From: SZUA-430 sp964547645
GTDB lineage: Bacteria; Pseudomonadota; Alphaproteobacteria; Micropepsales; Micropepsaceae
Length of the DNA: 64,000 nt
Direction: 5' to 3'
NCBI GenBank assembly: GCA_964547645.1
Contig: CAZJOM010000008.1
Span: 13,645-77,644 of the forward strand
The notes under the pieces were generated by a model that saw only the letters and a program-made list of their open reading frames with translations, ran no database searches and was not told the origin of the DNA. Shown here piece after piece: positions 42,984 through 50,186 of the stretch; the first letter of the stretch is position 1, and every line of letters starts with the position of its first letter. The position numbers and the translations under genes are program-made.

Positions 42984-45773
42984 TCAGTGTCGCAGTCGCA
43001 ACGTGGCGCCAATCATACGCGGCTCGCCGACGAAGGCGTCGATGGTGCTGGTGCCAGCCGGCACGGGGCAAGAGGCTGACGCCGGCGGCGGGCAAACCGA
43101 ACTACCTTGCAACGGCGCGTCGAAGGCCGTGTTGATGTAGTTCTCGTCGAGAAGGTTACGGGCGAAGAATTCGAGGCCGATCCACTCGTCTTCACCGTAG
43201 ACGCCTAGCTTCAGGCCAACGACGGCATAGGCGTCCTGAACCTTGCGCGGGTCGAGGTTCGAGCCAGTGTTCATCTCGCTTTGCCACCTGGCGTCTACAT
43301 GGAAGCGAGCGGTAAAGGCATCGATGAACGGAACGGAGTAGTCGACGGCGCTGGTAAGCGTCCATTCAGGCGAGTGCGTGATGCGCGCGTCTTCGAGAAG
43401 GAAGAGACCGGGATTGCGGTTGATGAAGGATCCGACCTCCGCGAGCGAGCCTATGTCACCGTACCTCGCGTCGGTGTACTGCACCGCAAAAGTCGTGGTC
43501 AGCGCTTTGATGGGGGTCCAATAGGCTTCAACCTCGACACCCTTGCTGATCACCTCGGGCACAGACGTTACGATGAACGATGTGCCGGTGAACGTGTTCA
43601 GCTGGAAGTTTTCGAAGTCCTGATAGAAGACGGCAGTGTTGATGTAGAGCGTCTTGTCGACCTGTGTTTTTAGGCCAAGCTCGTAGGCATCAACGAATTC
43701 CGGTGCGAAGCTGGTGTCCGGCGCGCGGACGGTCTGGGCGGGCACCGCTCCAGGGACTGCAAAGAGTGCGTTCGATATGATCGATCCTGCCGCATCGGAA
43801 AACGCGCGGTCGAGATTGAACCCGCCCGCCTTGTGGCCCCGAGAATACGTCGCATAGGTGTTGAAGTCTTCGTCAAGCCGCCACGCGAGAGTGGCAATTC
43901 CTGAAAACTCGTCCGACTCTGACTCTTGATGGTGGGGCGTGGTCAGCGTCAACACGTCCAACGCTGTCCGCGTATAGGGAAGGCAAGCAAGAGAGGCGAC
44001 GGCCGTTGCCGACGATGTTGGCCCGCCAGTGTTGTTCGCCACATTTCTAACAGGGTCCAAGCCAAACGCTGCTTCAACGCTGGAGCAGCCAGCTTGACCC
44101 GTCGTCCGGTAGGTGGCGTCAAAAGTCTTCGTCTCAGACGTCCACCTCAGACCTGCGATGAGGTCGATGTTGTCGTCCAAGTGAAACACGTTGTGTGTGA
44201 AAATCGCAAAGCTCTCGGCGTTTTGTTCGTATAGGTCGCGATCACCTCCACCCCCTGTGTAGACCGCGGTTGCTAAGGAATGACCGGCCAAGGTGTTTAA
44301 TGCGGAGCGCAGCCCAAGCGGGCTGTCGGCAACGCGATGCAAGCTCAAAAAGGACTCCAGTTCCGTGCCGAATGTCAGGGTCGACTGACGAGTGATGTCT
44401 TCGTTCGAATAGAAGGCGCCGAAGAGCCAGTTTACCCAGCCAGCTTCTCCCGTAATGCGGGATTCATGCGTGAACGTCTCGAACTCGTTGAAGTTTGAGC
44501 CGTCAGTCGGGAACGATAACATCTCGGCGCCGGAGAAGTCCGCGTCTTGTCCGTAGTCCGTTTTCCAATCACGGTAGGCGGTAATGGAGGTCAGCTTCGC
44601 GCCGTCGAAATCCCAGTTGAGTTCACCGGAAATGCCGCGGTCTTCGACGTTGCTGTTTGTAGAGCTGTTGCCGAAGGCAATTTGCGACTCGACCTGATTG
44701 GTTATCGACTTGCCGATGAGGGGGTTTTCGATTGAGTTGATGATCGCCGGTGCCGCCGTGTTCGGGAACGCTACTGTTGGAGTGCGGCCGAAGCTGCCTG
44801 GGTTGACCGTCACCGCCGAGCAGCATTGGTCCTTGCGCTTGGCGTAGTCGACGATCAGGCGGACGTCTGCGTTGGCGTTGGCTTGCCAGAGGAGCTGGCC
44901 GCGGCCGCTGTAGTAGCTCTTCGCGTTGCCGTCATAGGCGTCGGGGCGGCCGGGGTTGACGTCGATGTAGCCTTCTTGCTCGTGGCGCGTGAAAAAGATG
45001 CGCGCGGCGAGTTCGTCGGGGGAAAGGACGAAGTTCGCGGCGCCCTTCGCGACGTATTGGTCGAACGATCCGACGGTCGCTTCGCCCCAGACTTCGTTCG
45101 TGAAGGACGGCTTCTTGGAGATGATGTTCAGGATACCGGCCGAGGTGTTGCGTCCGAAGAGCGTGCCTTGCGGGCCGCGGAGGACTTCGACGCGCTCCAG
45201 TTCGCCCAGATCGCCAAAGGCGACGCCGGTCCGGTTGCGGTAGACGCCGTCGATGAACGTGCCGACGGCCGCTTCGAGGCCGGGGTTGTCACCCTGCGTG
45301 CCGACGCCGCGGATGCGGGCGGTGTAGGCGAAGGGGTTGCCGTTGTTCGTAATGACGAGAGAAGGGACAACCGAAACGAGGTCCTCGATGTTCTCGACCC
45401 GCGCGGCTTCGAGCGTCGCCCTGTTAACGTTTGTGACCGCGATCGGGGTCTTCTGCAGGATCGTCTCGCGCCGCGTGGCGGTGATGACGACGCGCTCGAC
45501 GCCGCCCTCGCCCGCATCGTCGCTGGGCTCGGCAGGTGCGGGTTCGGTGGCGGCATCAGGTGTCGCCTCTGGGGTGGACGGCGCGCCGGTCGCGGGTTGA
45601 ATCTTCGTCGGTTGGTCTTTTGCGCCGTCGGCCGACGGCGCGTCGGCGCTGGCGGTTTGGACAGGCGTGACCGCTATGGTCGCCAAAGCTGCGAATGCAG
45701 CCGATAGAAATAGCCGCCGTTTGCTGTCGTTCAGGCACGCCGCAACATCAAACGTCGCTAAGGGGATACGCAT
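42984..45773 (-). CDS. TonB-dependent outer-membrane receptor
   Basis: 929 residues from MRIPLATFDVAACLN at 45773, supported by GAGG 7 nt upstream; an in-frame ATG at 45818 lies inside the upstream palindrome and is less likely. The signal sequence ends near TASA. After an Ala/Pro/Thr-rich stretch comes the TonB box region VERVVITATRRETILQKTPIAV and the plug domain (VPSLVITNNG, RIRGVGTQ, VEVLRGPQGTLFGRNTSAGILNI). The rest is a long beta barrel ending in MIGATLRLRH with a C-terminal aromatic-type strand. It belongs to the large substrate-diverse group typical of Sphingomonadales and Caulobacterales; ligand unknown. Confidence 0.93.
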   Translation of the reverse strand: MRIPLATFDVAACLNDSKRRLFLSAAFAALATIAVTPVQTASADAPSADGAKDQPTKIQPATGAPSTPEATPDAATEPAPAEPSDDAGEGGVERVVITATRRETILQKTPIAVTNVNRATLEAARVENIEDLVSVVPSLVITNNGNPFAYTARIRGVGTQGDNPGLEAAVGTFIDGVYRNRTGVAFGDLGELERVEVLRGPQGTLFGRNTSAGILNIISKKPSFTNEVWGEATVGSFDQYVAKGAANFVLSPDELAARIFFTRHEQEGYIDVNPGRPDAYDGNAKSYYSGRGQLLWQANANADVRLIVDYAKRKDQCCSAVTVNPGSFGRTPTVAFPNTAAPAIINSIENPLIGKSITNQVESQIAFGNSSTNSNVEDRGISGELNWDFDGAKLTSITAYRDWKTDYGQDADFSGAEMLSFPTDGSNFNEFETFTHESRITGEAGWVNWLFGAFYSNEDITRQSTLTFGTELESFLSLHRVADSPLGLRSALNTLAGHSLATAVYTGGGGDRDLYEQNAESFAIFTHNVFHLDDNIDLIAGLRWTSETKTFDATYRTTGQAGCSSVEAAFGLDPVRNVANNTGGPTSSATAVASLACLPYTRTALDVLTLTTPHHQESESDEFSGIATLAWRLDEDFNTYATYSRGHKAGGFNLDRAFSDAAGSIISNALFAVPGAVPAQTVRAPDTSFAPEFVDAYELGLKTQVDKTLYINTAVFYQDFENFQLNTFTGTSFIVTSVPEVISKGVEVEAYWTPIKALTTTFAVQYTDARYGDIGSLAEVGSFINRNPGLFLLEDARITHSPEWTLTSAVDYSVPFIDAFTARFHVDARWQSEMNTGSNLDPRKVQDAYAVVGLKLGVYGEDEWIGLEFFARNLLDENYINTAFDAPLQGSSVCPPPASASCPVPAGTSTIDAFVGEPRMIGATLRLRH

Positions 45774-45806
45774 TGCCAACCTCACCACACCCGCTGAAAC
45801 CATTTG

Positions 45807-45833
45807 TGACCGTTTCATTCGAACGAACGGTCA
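45807..45833. promoter_or_regulatory. candidate operator upstream of the TonB-dependent receptor
   Basis: Perfect 8-bp inverted repeat TGACCGTT/AACGGTCA separated by 11 bp, centred about 47 bp before the receptor start. The spacing and sequence fit a dimeric repressor site of the TetR type, but no regulator gene is adjacent. Confidence 0.55.
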
Positions 45834-45979
45834 TTTCGAATCGAGTGTAGTCACGCGACTCTTCGATGTCTGCCGAGCAGAACGTGCAAAGCGTTTTTTG
45901 ATTAGAAAATTCGTGTGCACGGACGGTAAGTATTCGAGCATCGCGCGTGGTGCGACGCGTACTCAATCTGCAGTCTGTG

Positions 45980-47380
45980 TCAGTTTAGACGGTGGAGCAG
46001 GTTCGACGCGAATTCGGAGAGCGTGTCGTCTCGCGCGCCCATGATCACAATGCGGTCGCCGGGTTTGGCAAGGCTGGCGAGCTTGTCGCCGCACGCTGCG
46101 CGGTCGGCAAGATGAAGCGCTTGATGGCCCTTGTCGCTTACACCCCGGGTGATGTCTTCGCTGGTCACGGTCCGGTTCGTTGTGCCGCCGTAGTAAGCGG
46201 GGTCCGGCATTACAAGAAAGTCATCTTGGCGGAGGTGGTCGGCGAAGCAGGCGATCAGCTCATCCTTCATCAGGCGCAGCGGGCCGAAGCCGTGGGGCTG
46301 GAACATCACGAGGAGCCGGCCCGGGAAGGCGTGCAACGTCGCCAAGGTGGCGGCGATCTTGTCGGGGTTGTGCGCGAAATCGTCGATGACGGTGATACCG
46401 TTGCGCGTGCCGACGATCTCGAACCGGCGCTTGATGCCCGAGAAGGTCGAAAGTGCATTGGCGGCGTCGGTCAAGGCGATCCCGCAAGCGCGGGCTGCGC
46501 AAAGGGCGGCGAGTGCGTTCGAGACATTGTGAGCGCCGGGCGCTTTGAGATGGATATCGAGCCGCGTGCCGGTGTCGCGTTCGGTGACTTCGAACGTAAT
46601 GCCGTCGGGGGCGGGACGCAGCCGGCCGGCGAAGAGTTGAGCGCGCAGATCGGTGAGACTGAAGGTCAGGGCGTGCGGCGTGTCTTTGGCGAGCGCTTTG
46701 GTTTCGTCGTTGTCGAGGTTGAGAACGGGGACCTTTGCCTTGGCGATGAAGTCGCGGAACAAGGTGCGAAGTTCGTCCATCGACTTGTGATCGAGAGAGA
46801 TGTTCGTGACGACGGCGACGCGCGGGCGATAGAGCGCGATCGAGCCGTCGCTTTCGTCGACTTCACTGACGAAGGTGTCGCCTTGGCCGACGACGGCGCT
46901 GGCGAACGGGTTGTCGGCGTCGGCGAAGTTCTTCATCACGGCGCCGTTCATGATCGTCGGCTTCGCGCCGGTCTGCTCAAGGATCCAACCGACCATACCG
47001 GTTGTCGTCGACTTGCCGCTGGTACCGCCGATGGCGACGCTTTGTTTGGCACCGTTGAAGAGCGTCGCCAGGAGCTCGGCCCGGCGCATAGCAGGAAGGT
47101 CCAGTTTGCGCGCGGCTTGGACGTCGGGGACGGTTTCTTCGACTGCGGCCGATGTCACCAAGATTTGGTCGCGGCCGGTGATGCCGCTGCCATCCTGCGG
47201 GAAGAGGCCGATGCCCTTGGCCTTTAGGTATTCGAACTTTTGACCCAGGCGGCCTTGGTCCAGCGAGCGGTCGGAACCATCCACGGCGTAGCCTTGGCCG
47301 CGCAGAATCAGGGCCAGCGGCAACATTCCGCTTCCGCCTATTCCGCAGAAGAAATAACGTGCTTGACGATTCAGTGTCAT
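45980..47380 (-). CDS. Mur ligase-family protein, Mpl- or MurC-like
   Basis: 466 residues from MTLNRQARYFFCGIGG. UDP-MurNAc-binding glycine loop FCGIGGSGMLPLALIL, ATP site VAIGGTSGKSTTTGMVGWIL, and later VVTNISLDHKSMDEL, APGAHNVSNALAALCAA and IDDFAHNPDKIAATL (ADDYxHxPxE-type). This is a UDP-N-acetylmuramate:amino acid or peptide ligase. MurC of the division cluster is usually elsewhere, and the divergent neighbour is an LD-carboxypeptidase. An Mpl role, joining recycled murein tripeptide to UDP-MurNAc, is therefore attractive but not proven. The start region has no strong ribosome site. Confidence 0.8.
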   Translation of the reverse strand: MTLNRQARYFFCGIGGSGMLPLALILRGQGYAVDGSDRSLDQGRLGQKFEYLKAKGIGLFPQDGSGITGRDQILVTSAAVEETVPDVQAARKLDLPAMRRAELLATLFNGAKQSVAIGGTSGKSTTTGMVGWILEQTGAKPTIMNGAVMKNFADADNPFASAVVGQGDTFVSEVDESDGSIALYRPRVAVVTNISLDHKSMDELRTLFRDFIAKAKVPVLNLDNDETKALAKDTPHALTFSLTDLRAQLFAGRLRPAPDGITFEVTERDTGTRLDIHLKAPGAHNVSNALAALCAARACGIALTDAANALSTFSGIKRRFEIVGTRNGITVIDDFAHNPDKIAATLATLHAFPGRLLVMFQPHGFGPLRLMKDELIACFADHLRQDDFLVMPDPAYYGGTTNRTVTSEDITRGVSDKGHQALHLADRAACGDKLASLAKPGDRIVIMGARDDTLSEFASNLLHRLN

Positions 47381-47424
47381 GGGGGTTGATCGCATATGAC
47401 GCGTCGCCGCGTAAATGGTTTCGA

Positions 47425-48270
47425 ATGACCGCCCGCACTGTGAGAATCGTGGTTGTCGCCCCGGCGAACCGCGTCGACCCGTCCATAGCGCAGCGCGTCG
47501 CAGTGATCGCCAAGAGCGCCTTTGCGGGCCGGGTGGAGCTTGTGTTCCATCCCCAATGCCATCTTTCGTCCGGGCACTTTGCCGGGGATGATGCGGCACG
47601 GGCGGCGGCGCTGATTGAGGTTGCCAACGACGCGAAGTTTGATGCGGTCTGGTTCGGGCGCGGCGGCTACGGCTCTGGTCGGGTGGTCGAGACGGTGTTG
47701 CCAAAGTTGACGGCCGCCGCCCGGCGAAAGCTTTATCTGGGTTACAGCGATTTAGGCACGGTGCTGGCCGCGTTCTATGTGAACGGGATCGGCCGCGTGG
47801 CGCATGGGCCGATGCCATCGGATCTGGCCCGCGACAACGGGGAAGCCGCGGTTCGGCGGGCCTTGTCGTTCTTGGTCGACCGCCTACCGGAAACGGTTGA
47901 ACCGACGGCGTGGTCGGGCGCCAAGTGTGTGGCGTTCAATCTGGCGACGTTCTGTTCGTTGATCGGGACGCCGTGGCAGCCGGACCTGACCGGGCATGTT
48001 CTCATGCTGGAGGATGTTGCCGAGTATATGTATCGCATCGACCGGATGATGTTTCAGATCACCTCAAATCCAGGTCTGCGCAAGCTTGCCGGGATCAAAC
48101 TTGGTCGATGCAGTCAGATTCCCGACAACGATCCGGCCTTCCTGCAGACCGAGGTCGAGGTCGTGCAGTCGTGGTGCAAGCGGTCGGGGATCCCGTACCT
48201 CGGTCGCGCCGACATCGGGCACGATGCCGAGAACAAGGTCGTACCGTTCGGCGGCATGCTGACGAGCTGA
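47425..48270 (+). CDS. LD-carboxypeptidase (peptidase S66, LdcA-like)
   Basis: 281 residues from MTARTVRIVVVAPAN; the upstream part of the frame overlaps the divergent ligase and is not used. S66 enzymes remove the terminal D-Ala from murein tetrapeptides in the cytoplasm. Family marks: VAPANRV at the N-terminus, AVWFGRGGYGSGRVVETVL (RGGYG), YLGYSDLGTVLAAF (nucleophile Ser), HVLMLEDVAEYMYRIDRM (Glu) and the C-terminal GHDAENKVVPFGG (His and lid). It is divergent from the Mpl-like ligase, with 44 bp between starts, and the two products could work in sequence in peptidoglycan recycling. Confidence 0.88.
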   Translation: MTARTVRIVVVAPANRVDPSIAQRVAVIAKSAFAGRVELVFHPQCHLSSGHFAGDDAARAAALIEVANDAKFDAVWFGRGGYGSGRVVETVLPKLTAAARRKLYLGYSDLGTVLAAFYVNGIGRVAHGPMPSDLARDNGEAAVRRALSFLVDRLPETVEPTAWSGAKCVAFNLATFCSLIGTPWQPDLTGHVLMLEDVAEYMYRIDRMMFQITSNPGLRKLAGIKLGRCSQIPDNDPAFLQTEVEVVQSWCKRSGIPYLGRADIGHDAENKVVPFGGMLTS

Positions 48271-48271
48271 C

Positions 48272-49507
48272 TTAGGTTCGGCCGGGCGCGTTTGCCGCCT
48301 TCAGGCGCCGACGCAGCCCCAGGATGTGACTGGCCAGCATATAGATGAGCAACGCGGCCAAGCCGAAACCGATTTCGCGAAGCGGGAGCTCGGAGCGGAC
48401 CTTCGATGCGTGCCTCTTTGCCGAGCTGCTCACATGGACGAAGACGTCGTTCGCCGTGCGACCCGCCGCCTCCTTCATTTTCGAGAAGTTTTGGGTTGCG
48501 GTGTAGACAGTGGCGGCGCCGGTTTGCCGCAAGGCGTAGCTCGCGTTTTGAAGCGTGACGCCGCCATGTTGCGTTGATGAGGCGGCAGTGGACTGTTGGT
48601 TTCGAAACGAAGCTAGCGCGCCGGTGTCAGCGTTCAGTGAGCCTGCGTCCGATGTGAAGTTCACCGCGATCGGTACTTCTTGTGCGCTCTCCGAGCCGCG
48701 CAACCCGGGGGCTGCTTCGAAGCGAACCGACGAGCTTTGACTTGCGGCCGTCGAAGCAGAGGCGTGGACAAAGCTCGCGGCGGTCGTGCTGACGTCGCGC
48801 GTGGCATTGCTTGAGCGTGGCAGCGGAGCGGCTGCGCCGGGCCCGGCCGATCGATCGGGCGCGCCTGGCGCAGATGTGGTGCCGTTGCCATCCGGTCCGT
48901 TGTTGTCCCAGCCGCCGTCGTAGCCCGTGATGATGCGTTCGGTCTTGCCGCCGTTCACGATTTCGATCTGGCTGGTGCTTTCGCGCAGAACACGCGCGGT
49001 GCGGCCGCGCTTAACGAGGGTGACCGCGCTACGGCCGTCTGTTGCTACCTCGACCGTGCCTTCTTGAACGGCGACGGTACTGCCGCTGCCATCGATCGTT
49101 ACCGTGAATGTCGTGCCCTTCACGACCGCGGCAAGATAGGGAGTGTCGACTTCGAAGTGCGGCGCGGTGCGCTTGCCGACGTTGAACCAGACGGAGCCGG
49201 CGTTCTGGCGAATACGGGTAATCAGGTCGGTGCTGTCGCTCAGCGTGATGCTGCTGCTGGGTCCCAGCGCGATTTGCTCACCACCGCGGCGCAGCAATAG
49301 CCGTCCGCTTGGCCCCGTGCTGACGATTGTGCCGCTGGGGAGTGCCGCTTTCGGGTCGAGTGCGATCGGGAAGATACCGCCGGTGGTGACCGTCGTTTCG
49401 CCGGATGATTGAATGATCCGCCATGCCAAACGTGCGTCGTCGGCCTTCGCCGCGAACGCGAACAGCGTTTGCAGCGTCAACAGAACAGCGAGAATCGTCC
49501 TTTGCAT
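48272..49507 (-). CDS. FecR-domain periplasmic/membrane protein
   Basis: 411 residues; AAGGAG 8 nt upstream supports MQRTILAVLL at 49507. A signal peptide (FAFAAKA) is followed by a FecR domain: GEQIALGPSSSITLSDSTD, QNAGSVWFNVGKR and FEVDTPYLAAVVKGTTFTV, with VAVQEGTVEVAT. A long low-complexity Ser/Thr/Ala/Gly region (about 200-330) leads to a C-terminal helix (FGLAALLIYMLASHILGLRR) with a basic tail. No adjacent ECF sigma factor is present, so it is not a typical FecIR system and may act as a structural or adhesion-related periplasmic protein. It has an unusually long 5' region with hairpins. Confidence 0.8.
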   Translation of the reverse strand: MQRTILAVLLTLQTLFAFAAKADDARLAWRIIQSSGETTVTTGGIFPIALDPKAALPSGTIVSTGPSGRLLLRRGGEQIALGPSSSITLSDSTDLITRIRQNAGSVWFNVGKRTAPHFEVDTPYLAAVVKGTTFTVTIDGSGSTVAVQEGTVEVATDGRSAVTLVKRGRTARVLRESTSQIEIVNGGKTERIITGYDGGWDNNGPDGNGTTSAPGAPDRSAGPGAAAPLPRSSNATRDVSTTAASFVHASASTAASQSSSVRFEAAPGLRGSESAQEVPIAVNFTSDAGSLNADTGALASFRNQQSTAASSTQHGGVTLQNASYALRQTGAATVYTATQNFSKMKEAAGRTANDVFVHVSSSAKRHASKVRSELPLREIGFGLAALLIYMLASHILGLRRRLKAANAPGRT

Positions 49508-50186
49508 GGCAAGCACTCCTTGGCGGAAAAATTCATTCTTCCCCGCTTAGACGATGCTCGTGGAACGGCCCCAACAATTTGCAAACAAATGGAGTTAATC
49601 TGCCGAGCGCGTTGCGTGGCGTTCATTAGCACTAACAATTGGCTAACGGTTTAGCGTCCCGTGTCGCAGAAAATCGAAGAGCCCCGGGACGACGCGTCGT
49701 TCCACGGGGCTCATCATCACTTCCGATTTATGGCCAGCAAAGCCGGCCTGGTTTACGTGGGCTCATCGCCCCGTTGTCAATTCTCAGCTTTGGCTTCTTG
49801 AAACGGCTCGCCCCGCGCGACGTCTGGCTGTCGCAAATCAGTAGATTGGCCGTGCGGTTATCGAACCTTGCCCTCGCGGCTTGCGAGGGCATTGAGACTG
49901 TCCGGTGGCGTCATGCTCCCTCCGTCAGTAGTTGACCTTCGCGACGATCCTGCGCCTAGGGCTCACGCTCATTCGCGACAACTCAGGGCGATGGCATTTT
50001 GACTGCACCCGCACCTGTCATCGAGCGATGGCGGCCAGTCATCCGAAGACTTCATTGGCAGCAATCGTCGCTATTGAGTTTGTTCCTCTCGCGAAGAGAG
50101 TCAAGTGTGCAGACGTGCATTGCACAAGAGTTCGCTGCAATCGCAACGATCTTCCACGCATGCGAACGGATGTTGCGCGTTAGCGA
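49508..50186 (-). other. 679-bp intergenic region with several strong hairpins; candidate structured RNA leader
   Basis: No convincing gene lies here. It contains four inverted repeats: 49671-49729 (nested, see separate entry), 49732-49748 (GGCCAGC-AAA-GCCGGCC), 49870-49890 (8-bp stem, 5-nt loop) and 50086-50100 (CTCTC/GAGAG). On the minus strand, which leads into the FecR gene, a 23-24 codon ORF starts at 49714/49717. A TTAGC ... GCTAA motif lies at about 49625-49650, near a possible FecR promoter. Plus-strand frames here look spurious. Confidence 0.5.
49671..49729. ncRNA. large nested hairpin upstream of the FecR gene (candidate ncRNA or terminator)
   Basis: Outer arms AAATCG/CGATTT, inner arms GAGCCCCG/CGGGGCTC (8 bp) and a central self-complementary ACGACGCGTCGT make one long rod. 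On the minus strand a short T-rich run (CGATTTTCTG) follows, so it could terminate a leader transcript. No known RNA family recognised. Confidence 0.4.

Noticed and set aside
48272..49507. FecI/FecR iron-signalling system
   Set aside because: The FecR domain is present, but there is no ECF sigma factor beside it and the TonB-dependent receptor at 43-46 kb has no obvious N-terminal signalling extension.
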